Both the position numbers and the translations under genes were made by a program. From Methanoculleus sp. (GTDB lineage Archaea > Halobacteriota > Methanomicrobia > Methanomicrobiales > Methanoculleaceae): a stretch of 5,334 bases of DNA. Every line of letters begins with the position of its first letter. Within the stretch, counting starts at the first letter, position 1. Under the pieces are notes generated by a model, which was not told the origin of the DNA, did not search any database, and saw only the letters and a program-made list of their open reading frames with translations. The stretch spans positions 1 through 5,334 of the forward strand of contig JALNXI010000151.1 in assembly GCA_023230425.1 (NCBI GenBank), given 5' to 3'. Positions 1 to 4,636 of the stretch are shown in pieces.

Positions 1-133
1 GGGTTGTGCCTCCCGGCGCCAGATCGTGGTCGGAAAACACCGGTGCAGGTTCGGGGCTCCCGGAGATCCCCGGCAGCCGGGAAACAGCGTACGTGCCTCG
101 GTCACTAGGGCCGGAGTTGCCCGTTCCGCCTCT
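1..133. other. No supportable gene; downstream flank of lipoprotein gene
   Basis: No gene can be supported here. The stretch is open in several frames on both strands, which is common in G+C-rich DNA, and none shows a start with a ribosome binding site or a recognisable product. A small hairpin (cccgg / ccggg, 5 bp, 3-base loop) lies at 69-81. On the minus strand it would follow the lipoprotein stop codon, but no oligo-T follows it, so I do not call a terminator. The longest T run on the minus strand is four bases (33-36). A gene entering from the left cannot be excluded. Confidence 0.4.
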
Positions 134-718
134 TCACACGAACTCGAACTCCTTGGATATGTTGATACCGTTCCATATCCATATCCGGTACGTCCCGGGA
201 GTGAGAGTGCTGTTGCCCACCGGCTCTACGTTCTTTCCCTGTGCAGCATCCCACGATGCTGTATCCCACTGCACCGTCCAGTTATCTCCGGGATAGAGAT
301 ATACAATATCACCAGTATGAGATATCCCACTGCGGCCGATGGTCTCCCACATGCCGCCGGTGCAGTTCTCCGGCGTGCATCCAGATGTGTTCGCGACCCA
401 TCTCTGAATCCACCACGGGTCTGGGGTGACAAACGCCTGTCGTTCCTCGCCGCAGTTGACGATGCCGAACTCCACCACCTCCCCGATCCGGTAGGTGTTC
501 CTGTCGGTGAAGGCATAGACATCGTTCACCGGCTCCCCCGGGCAGACCCCGGGCGGGCCGCAGAATCCCTCGGGGACGGTGCAGGTCTCGCAGGGTTCCG
601 GTGTAGGCTCCTGTGTGGCGTTTATGGTCATGTTGATACCGGTCGGTTCCAGGCACCCGGCACTGGCAAGGACGACGAAGATTATCATTGCGACATATGA
701 GTAAATGTGCAATTTCAT
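134..718 (-). CDS. Cys-rich, sequon-rich lipoprotein with a BsuPI-like beta-sandwich
   Basis: 194 aa, probably exported and lipid-anchored to the outer face of the membrane. Residues 1-21 form a lipoprotein signal (MKLH start, hydrophobic stretch, LASAG then Cys22). Residues 36-62 are a Pro-rich linker with four cysteines (43, 46, 53, 59). Residues 67-194 look like an immunoglobulin-type beta-sandwich: NTYRIGEVVEFGIVNCG near 74-90, a PWWIQRW strand at 101-107, LYPGDNWTVQWD at 141-152 and LTPGTYRIWIW at 172-182. This order (Y-x2-GE-x-V, PG-x3-aromatic, G-T-Y) recalls the BsuPI intracellular proteinase inhibitor family; that is inference from pattern only. Seven N-x-S/T sequons are present (N29, 33, 110, 118, 146, 169, 186). 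The start at 718 is chosen over 826 because it has a ribosome binding site and begins the signal peptide. The gene lies 40 bases behind the subtilase gene, probably in the same operon. Confidence 0.85.
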   Translation of the reverse strand: MKLHIYSYVAMIIFVVLASAGCLEPTGINMTINATQEPTPEPCETCTVPEGFCGPPGVCPGEPVNDVYAFTDRNTYRIGEVVEFGIVNCGEERQAFVTPDPWWIQRWVANTSGCTPENCTGGMWETIGRSGISHTGDIVYLYPGDNWTVQWDTASWDAAQGKNVEPVGNSTLTPGTYRIWIWNGINISKEFEFV

Positions 719-724
719 TGCAGT

Positions 725-730
725 CTCTCC
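725..730 (-). promoter_or_regulatory. Ribosome binding site of the lipoprotein gene
   Basis: GGAGAG on the minus strand, six bases before the ATG at 718. It supports internal initiation in a shared message with the subtilase gene and decides the start against the upstream in-frame ATG at 826, which lies inside the subtilase gene. Confidence 0.7.
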
Positions 731-758
731 GTTGACGTGTGTACAAAAATAAGTGGGT

Positions 759-2717
759 TCAGGGGTCGCTGATGCTGTAAGCCAGCGCGAGACGCTCGGA
801 TGCGCCTTCGAACCGGTATTTAACAACCCTCGCCTGATAGTTCCCGCTCATTTCCGTCTCGAACTGGCCGATCTCGTAGTTGTTGTCGTAAGACGACGAG
901 ACTTCAACCTGCTCGCCGTTCGGATCGTAGATGATAAGATCGAAGTCGGATTGCAGCGGATCGTTGATCGTGCCGTAGGGCGGGTGCGAATCCGGCGGAT
1001 GCGAGTCCCACGCGGCGACGACCCTGACCTTCTTCCCGGCGGGGATGCCGCTCAGGACATAGGTCTTCGGGAAGTCGCCGTAAGTCACGGTATTCGCCCA
1101 CCAGCGGTTGTTCGCGATGGTGTCGTCGGCGATCGAACAGTCGATCCCGCCCGCGCCGTCGCGGTCGCTCAACCTGCTGGCATCCTCGATGTTGTGGATC
1201 GCTCCCGCCATGATGGCCGCCTTGACGGCTTCCGGCCAGGACGTGAGCTGGCTCTGCCGGTGCATCAGCAGGGCGGCCTCGCCGGATACTGCCGGTGTGG
1301 CGAAACTTGTTCCCGAAGGAACACTTCCAATCCATGGACTCATGTCTGTTGTCGATGTGATCCGGGTGCCTACAGCGACCACCTCCGGTTTCTCTCGATC
1401 GTCGTGCTGCGATATCGGATCGACGTAGCCGGACTGCTCCTGAGATCCCACCCACATTCTATCTCCTGGCCAGGCTGACGAATCCATATCGTCGAAGGCG
1501 CCCACGGTGATTACATTGTAAGCGAGACCAGGGGACAATACGCTTCCGGCTTCGGTCCCTTCGATGGGCGGGTTGCCCGCGGCGACAACGACGGTCAGAT
1601 GATTGCTCCAGACGACGTGATCATGGTATTGAGCTAAACTATCGAGCCGTCTCGATGTATATTTCTCATAACTACAACTGAGAACTTTCGCACCTTGCGT
1701 TATCGCCCATTCCATTGCAGCGACAATATCGGTATCATTTCCAGTTTCAGCGTTTGCCGAAAGCAGCGCCGGTACCCCGTAGGAGATACCTCTGTACGTG
1801 GAATGACTGCTCGCGACGATGCCGGCTACCGCGGTTGCATGGGAACTCACGGGCAGATCGGGGCGGTACGACGACCCGTCAAGCAGGTAGGGGTTTGAGA
1901 ACTCTATCCTCGAACCTGAACCGAGAGGCACTTCCACAATCGCGACCTTGATGCCGGTGCCGGTCTTCCCCCTCCCCCAGACAACATCCGCTTTCACGGT
2001 CGGCGCTGCGCTGCTGAGTGCAGGTTCGTAACTCCGGGTGATGTCCAGCGATACGACGTCCGACCGCTTGCTCAGGTCCTGGATCGTCTCTTTGGAGACC
2101 TCCGCGAACACCACAGGGGCGTACTGACTGGCATAGACTACCGCTGAGTCCTGCGCCTTCAGGAAATCGATCACCGGCGCTTCGTGGGCGGCGTACGTGG
2201 CCCTCTGCAGGCTCAACAGGTCCTGGTACTGCTCTTCGCTCAGGTTGCCCTGGAATCGTGACCGGTCCATTGAGGGCTCCGTTAACCAGATCCAGACGAC
2301 GACCTTATCGTCGGACCGCATGGTTGAGACGCGCTCCGCAAGTTCCGGGTCCAGTTTTCCGTATCGTTTGCTGCTTTCAGCCGCTTCGGCCTTTCTGACG
2401 GCATCGATATCGGCAACCTTTCCCTGTTCGTCTAGATACACCCCGTAGATAGCGGACGACTTTTCGTCCAGTATCTTTGCCCCCCAGAGGGCCTGTCCCA
2501 TAAGGGGGAACGTGGCAGAGGCTTCGTTTATGATGGTTAACTCTCCTACGGGAATGCCCTCCCGCGTGGAGACATGTTCGAGTGCTTCCGCTCGGTAAGC
2601 CTGCAGATCCAATGAACTCTCGATACCCGTCTGTGCGCTCACCATCGGCACAGCCGCCATTCCCGCGAGGAAGAGTGCCAGAACTACCGGCAATCCCCAG
2701 ATCTTTTTTGTTTTCAT
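759..2717 (-). CDS. Secreted subtilisin-like serine protease (family S8) with Glu at the Asp position
   Basis: 652 aa, predicted extracellular endopeptidase. Residues 1-28 are a signal peptide (cleavage after VSA). Residues 35-110 resemble a PepSY/FTP-type propeptide segment (GVYLDEQGKVAD near 92-103). Residues 135-228 resemble an I9-like inhibitory prodomain (KVVVWIWL, then a region ending VVSLDIT). The catalytic domain spans about 240-510. His293 sits in SSHATAVAGIVAS, the oxyanion Asn382 in VVVAAGN, and the nucleophile Ser471 in SGTSFATPAVSG. The expected VAIVDTG Asp motif reads VAIVEVPLG, so Glu262 replaces Asp. Residues 550-652 form a C-terminal beta-sandwich like a PPC domain (VRVVAAWDS, SDFDLIIYDPNG). 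There is no C-terminal membrane segment, so the enzyme is probably released. The start is fixed: an in-frame TGA (2721-2723) lies directly upstream, and a strong ribosome binding site precedes the ATG. S8 membership is secure; the substrate is unknown. Confidence 0.95.
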   Translation of the reverse strand: MKTKKIWGLPVVLALFLAGMAAVPMVSAQTGIESSLDLQAYRAEALEHVSTREGIPVGELTIINEASATFPLMGQALWGAKILDEKSSAIYGVYLDEQGKVADIDAVRKAEAAESSKRYGKLDPELAERVSTMRSDDKVVVWIWLTEPSMDRSRFQGNLSEEQYQDLLSLQRATYAAHEAPVIDFLKAQDSAVVYASQYAPVVFAEVSKETIQDLSKRSDVVSLDITRSYEPALSSAAPTVKADVVWGRGKTGTGIKVAIVEVPLGSGSRIEFSNPYLLDGSSYRPDLPVSSHATAVAGIVASSHSTYRGISYGVPALLSANAETGNDTDIVAAMEWAITQGAKVLSCSYEKYTSRRLDSLAQYHDHVVWSNHLTVVVAAGNPPIEGTEAGSVLSPGLAYNVITVGAFDDMDSSAWPGDRMWVGSQEQSGYVDPISQHDDREKPEVVAVGTRITSTTDMSPWIGSVPSGTSFATPAVSGEAALLMHRQSQLTSWPEAVKAAIMAGAIHNIEDASRLSDRDGAGGIDCSIADDTIANNRWWANTVTYGDFPKTYVLSGIPAGKKVRVVAAWDSHPPDSHPPYGTINDPLQSDFDLIIYDPNGEQVEVSSSYDNNYEIGQFETEMSGNYQARVVKYRFEGASERLALAYSISDP

Positions 2718-2720
2718 AAT

Positions 2721-2728
2721 TCACCTCC
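2721..2728 (-). promoter_or_regulatory. Strong Shine-Dalgarno sequence of the protease gene
   Basis: GGAGGTGA on the minus strand, three bases before the ATG at 2717 (six from the GGAGG core). It is a full match to the consensus complementary to the 3' end of 16S rRNA. Its TGA is also an in-frame stop for the protease frame, so the start cannot lie further upstream. Confidence 0.85.
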
Positions 2729-2760
2729 GTGTCGATAGATGGAGGCACGACGTAACGCTT

Positions 2761-2851
2761 TTACAGTCCGAAAGCCCAGATCGTCATGCCTCCGGGCACG
2801 CGGGGTGCGTCATCCGGGCGTCAGACCTGGGGATGGGCGGCCCCCGCGCAT
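2761..2851 (-). other. Chain of three overlapping mini-ORFs in the predicted leader of the protease gene
   Basis: Reading the minus strand, three very short frames follow one another, each stop overlapping the next start as ATGA: MRGGRPSPGLTPG (2851 to 2810), MTHPACPEA (2813 to 2784) and MTIWAFGL (2787 to 2761, ending TAA). They lie between the candidate promoter and the protease start. The third is preceded by GGAGG only one base from its ATG, too close to be a normal ribosome binding site; the first two have no clear one. They may be leader peptides or chance; I see no homology to a known leader peptide. Confidence 0.2.
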
Positions 2852-2855
2852 TGCG

Positions 2856-2875
2856 GGATACCTGTTTTGGTATCC
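2856..2875. repeat. 7-bp inverted repeat near the predicted transcript start of the protease gene
   Basis: ggatacc / ggtatcc with a six-base loop (tgtttt). It would fall within the first roughly 20 bases of the message if the TATA element at 2899-2907 is used. A second, weaker helix (cccgc 2843-2847 / gcggg 2853-2857) shares two bases with it, so the two cannot both form fully. It could be an operator half-site pair or an RNA hairpin at the 5' end. Confidence 0.4.
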
Positions 2876-2898
2876 ACGCTGGAGAGCTCAACGTTCCG

Positions 2899-2913
2899 CT
2901 ATATACCTTTTCT
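2899..2913 (-). promoter_or_regulatory. Candidate archaeal BRE/TATA promoter of the protease-lipoprotein unit
   Basis: On the minus strand the sequence reads AGAAAA (2913-2908), a purine/A-rich BRE-like element, followed by GGTATATAG (2907-2899), a TATA-like box. Usual archaeal spacing puts transcription start near 2878, giving a leader of about 160 bases before the protease ATG. No closer TATA-like element is visible between here and the start codon. Confidence 0.45.
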
Positions 2914-2960
2914 GTGTCACGCGTCTACACATCTGATTTGTCACAGCGACCCTTTGCCTG

Positions 2961-2966
2961 AAAAAA
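2961..2966 (-). terminator. Possible oligo-T terminator for the gene ending at 3213
   Basis: Six T on the minus strand (aaaaaa on the plus strand). Archaeal transcription often ends at oligo-T tracts without a strong hairpin. It lies about 250 bases past the stop codon, so the 3' UTR would be long; this is the longest T run on that strand before the protease promoter. Confidence 0.25.
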
Positions 2967-3030
2967 GACGTTAAAGGGCGGGAATTTGGGGCGCGCCGGA
3001 CGGTGAAGATCTTGCATGGTGAATGTAGGG

Positions 3031-3104
3031 CCGGCTCCCGGTAAAATCTCTCATCTATGAATGAGCGTGTTACCTACTTCGTCTGAAGTGTCCGGGAGCG
3101 CCGG
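3031..3104. repeat. Branched inverted-repeat element (possible structured RNA)
   Basis: An outer helix pairs ccgg-ctcccgg (3031-3041) with ccgggag-cg-ccgg (3092-3104): 11 bp with a 2-base bulge, of which gctcccgg / ccgggagc is a perfect 8-bp arm pair. Inside the 50-base loop are two further hairpins: ctcat / atgag (3050-3054 with 3061-3065, six-base loop) and acttc / gaagt (3076-3080 with 3085-3089, four-base loop). Together they could fold into a three-way junction. No coding frame, tRNA signature or known RNA family motif was recognised in it. Confidence 0.35.
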
Positions 3105-3212
3105 GGGCCAGCCGGCCAAGCGGGAGTTCAGGCACCAATGGGGCGGCGTGCCCCTCCTTCAGGCGGAGAGTCTGCCGAAAGTCGTTTAAAAGTGTTGTGA
3201 AGGGTGCTCAGC

Positions 3213-3644
3213 TTACGCCAGACCCCTCTTCGCGCGCTCTTCCTGAATGAACTCGCTGCGTTCGATGTTCTTCGACCAGGCAATGCGGCCGTCGACGACC
3301 TGCCAGTTGCCCATCTCCAGGATATCGATCCCCTCGGGGACTCTGGAGACGTTCGCCCCGCCGGGCACGACCAGAACCGCCTTATCGACGTTAACGTTAC
3401 TTGCGGCAAGCGTCTGGCACTGGCCCTGGAGTTCCTCGACGGTGTCCTTCGGGACTTCGGAGGCCATCTTCACGCTCACGACCACCCGCTCGGTCCTGCC
3501 GGCGACCCGGCGGGAGAGCATACATTCCGGCTGCACACTGCCGTAGGTGGGATACCAGGCAAGCTGCCACCCGTCCCGGGGGGAGAACCGCCGGGCAAGG
3601 GCCTTCTTGACATCAAGATACGTAGAATTCTTTATGCCACCCAT
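3213..3644 (-). CDS. Hypothetical protein, possible degenerate PD-(D/E)XK-like fold
   Basis: 143 aa, no signal peptide or membrane segment, so probably cytoplasmic. I do not recognise the family. The pattern is alpha-beta: an N-terminal helix (residues 6-20), an aromatic strand (WQLAWYPTY, 26-34), Pro39-Glu40, a strongly beta strand ending in a Lys (ERVVVSVK, 52-59), a helix (68-81), a strand KAVLVVPGGA (88-97) and IDILEMGNW (107-114). Pro-Glu, then a V-x-V-K strand, a helix and another strand recalls the restriction-endonuclease-like core, but the acidic residue two before the Lys is Ser57, so any nuclease activity is doubtful. The start is well supported: AGAGG at 3653-3657 lies eight bases upstream, and an in-frame stop (3672-3674) is reached with no other start between. 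It is divergent from the gene at 3868 and appears monocistronic. Confidence 0.75.
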   Translation of the reverse strand: MGGIKNSTYLDVKKALARRFSPRDGWQLAWYPTYGSVQPECMLSRRVAGRTERVVVSVKMASEVPKDTVEELQGQCQTLAASNVNVDKAVLVVPGGANVSRVPEGIDILEMGNWQVVDGRIAWSKNIERSEFIQEERAKRGLA

Positions 3645-3680
3645 ATCAATATCCTCTGCTTTACTGTATGGTCACGGTCG

Positions 3681-3700
3681 AATATAAGCATTTATAGTTC
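3681..3700 (-). promoter_or_regulatory. Candidate TATA promoter of the gene at 3213-3644
   Basis: On the minus strand two overlapping A/T-rich candidates lie in a G+C-rich background: CTATAAAT (about 3690-3697) and CTTATATT (3681-3688). Usual spacing gives transcription start near 3659-3669, a leader of about 15-25 bases that would still include the AGAGG ribosome binding site. Confidence 0.55.
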
Positions 3701-3825
3701 ACTCCTCTACCGCGTTTCCGCACTCACCCGGGAGCAGTGAGCGGTTGTTTCTCCTCCCTCGGGCCGGTGCGGGGGTTGGAGATGGATGCCGGGCCGGACG
3801 ACGCACCAGGAAAACACTGAGGAAC

Positions 3826-3834
3826 ACTTTTATC
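3826..3834 (+). promoter_or_regulatory. Candidate TATA promoter of the gene at 3868-4500
   Basis: ggaacacttttatcc (3821-3835) has the A/C-rich then TTTTAT layout of an archaeal BRE/TATA element. Usual spacing puts the transcript start near 3855, leaving only about 13 bases before the ATG at 3868. It argues against the longer in-frame start at 3745, which lies upstream of this promoter. Confidence 0.45.
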
Positions 3835-3867
3835 CTACCACCGGTACTATGCGGCGGGGTTGTTAGT

Positions 3868-4500
3868 ATGGCAGAGGCAACGCAGACCGAGACCGGGGTT
3901 GTAGAGGCGTACGAGAGGCTGGCGCGTGAGGTGCTGGAGCGGCCGGAGAGCATCCCGAGCGCTATCCACAATCTCCTCCTGAAACTGGCCGAGACGCATC
4001 CAGGAGCAGTCTACTGGATCGTCCGGAAGTTCTACCAGGAGTACCTCCGGCTCTACGTCTCCGACACCGGGTACATCGGCATTGCAGACAGGTACGAGCC
4101 CGACCTTATGTATCCGGGGGATATCACCCTCTATATGGTGCCCGAGAGCCCCGAGGAGGGCGACGTGGTCCAGATCACCTTCACCGATAAGGATGAAGTG
4201 AGTGTCTACGTCATCCACGGCCGGGTTCTCAGGTGCAACGAGGACCGATCGATTCAGGTCGAGGATACCAGTACCGGAGAGGACTACCGGGTCGTCGAGT
4301 GGAACATCCTCGGAAAACTGGTCAAGGTCATCCCCTTTGGGTCCGACGAGTGGCAGGAACTCTTCCCGGCATCCGGCGTCCCGAATGCGTGGCTCGCCAC
4401 GTCGGTCGAGGAGAATATCCGTTCGATCCAGGAATCGGATGTTCCCGGGAAGGACGAGGCGATATCGGAACTCAAGAGCCGCCTTGCGAAGTTGGTGTAG
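3868..4500 (+). CDS. Hypothetical protein with an S24/S26-like beta fold lacking the catalytic Ser
   Basis: 210 aa, no signal peptide or membrane segment. I do not recognise the family. Residues 1-62 are helical. Residues 64-157 are beta-rich and follow the layout of LexA/S24 or S26 domains: RYEPDLMYPGD (75-85) where the families have S-M-x-P...GD, then PEEGDVV (95-101), a strand VSVYVIHGRVL (111-121), and ILGKLVKVIPF (147-157) where they have a closing G-K-V-V strand. The position of the catalytic Ser reads Arg75 and no Lys sits in the expected strand, so a peptidase is unlikely; this fold suggestion is inference. Residues 177-210 form a C-terminal helix. The start at 3868 has only a weak site (GGGGT, 3856-3860); the in-frame start at 3745 adds a low-complexity Arg/Gly stretch and precedes the TATA candidate. 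Divergent from the gene at 3213-3644. Confidence 0.8.
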   Translation: MAEATQTETGVVEAYERLAREVLERPESIPSAIHNLLLKLAETHPGAVYWIVRKFYQEYLRLYVSDTGYIGIADRYEPDLMYPGDITLYMVPESPEEGDVVQITFTDKDEVSVYVIHGRVLRCNEDRSIQVEDTSTGEDYRVVEWNILGKLVKVIPFGSDEWQELFPASGVPNAWLATSVEENIRSIQESDVPGKDEAISELKSRLAKLV

Positions 4501-4528
4501 GGGCCGGAGGTCCGCTGCCCCTCTTTTT
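4499..4528 (+). terminator. Hairpin plus oligo-T terminator overlapping the stop codon
   Basis: aggggc (4499-4504) pairs with gcccct (4517-4522), with three further inner pairs (cgg 4505-4507 / ccg 4512-4514) and a 2-base bulge, followed directly by ctttttg. The stem starts inside the TAG stop (4498-4500) of the preceding gene. It resembles an intrinsic terminator. Confidence 0.65.
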
Positions 4529-4568
4529 GCTGCTGGAGAAGTTTTTCAGGTCGAGGGGAACTCTTGAG

Positions 4569-4584
4569 GGCCGTCTTCACGGCC
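4569..4584. repeat. 6-bp inverted repeat between terminator and next gene
   Basis: ggccgt / acggcc with a cttc loop. An extended alternative pairs gagg (4566-4569) with cctc (4587-4590) around it using a 3-base bulge. It sits upstream of the candidate promoter of the gene at 4637 and may be a regulator site, part of a second terminator (T5 follows at 4606-4610), or chance. Confidence 0.3.
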
Positions 4585-4597
4585 GGCCTCTCCCCCG

Positions 4598-4610
4598 CAC
4601 GAACCTTTTT
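4598..4610 (+). promoter_or_regulatory. Weak candidate BRE/TATA promoter of the polymer-forming protein gene
   Basis: cacgaaccttttt (4598-4610): a purine/C-rich BRE-like part followed by a T-rich box, comparable to the gaacacttttat upstream of the gene at 3868. Usual spacing puts transcript start near 4632, which would make the message essentially leaderless, in line with the lack of a ribosome binding site close to the ATG at 4637. The box lacks the usual A/T alternation, so this is tentative. Confidence 0.3.
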
Positions 4611-4612
4611 GA

Positions 4613-4636
4613 GGGGGGGCGATCTTTCTCCCCCCC
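4613..4636. repeat. G7/C7 inverted repeat abutting a start codon
   Basis: Seven G (4613-4619) and seven C (4630-4636) can form an all-G:C 7-bp stem with a 10-base loop. The C run ends at the base before the ATG at 4637. If transcribed, it would hide the only purine-rich stretch that could bind the ribosome. Confidence 0.5.

Larger units (their letters stand above)
2914..3212. other. Intergenic region without a supportable gene, rich in inverted repeats
   Basis: No convincing protein gene is seen on either strand. The region lies between the promoter side of the protease gene and the 3' end of the minus-strand gene ending at 3213. It contains an oligo-T run on the minus strand at 2961-2966, a branched inverted-repeat element at 3031-3104, a G+C-only 5-bp hairpin at 3140-3154 (ggggc / gcccc) and a 4-bp ctcc / ggag pair at 3154-3168. 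The density of inverted repeats may mean a structured RNA or a long 3' UTR of the gene at 3213-3644. Confidence 0.4.

Noticed and set aside
154..181. 8-bp inverted repeat tggatatg / catatcca near the end of the lipoprotein gene
   Set aside because: It lies inside the coding sequence (residues about 180-189), has a 12-base loop and no oligo-T, so chance or codon constraint is the simpler reading.
159..641. 12-base direct repeat atgttgataccg at 159-170 and 630-641
   Set aside because: Both copies encode a Gly-Ile-Asn-Ile/Met stretch of the lipoprotein; no sign of duplication or recombination around them.
26..700. Plus-strand frame of 224 codons opposite the lipoprotein gene
   Set aside because: Its product is Arg/Pro/His-rich without domain features; the opposite strand has a signal peptide, lipobox and a coherent fold.
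719..826. Longer start (36 extra residues) for the lipoprotein gene
   Set aside because: It would overlap the end of the protease gene and put a polar stretch before the lipoprotein signal; the ATG at 718 has its own GGAGAG site.
753..1478. Plus-strand frame of 241 codons opposite the protease gene
   Set aside because: It is an antisense shadow of the catalytic and C-terminal domains of a clear S8 protease.
3050..3090. C/D-box small RNA (atga and ctga motifs)
   Set aside because: The motifs are imperfect, there is no second C'/D' pair, and the distance between boxes does not fit the archaeal C/D layout.
3745..3867. Longer in-frame start for the gene at 3868-4500
   Set aside because: The extension is a low-complexity Gly/Arg stretch, lies upstream of the TATA candidate at 3828-3833 and has no good ribosome binding site.
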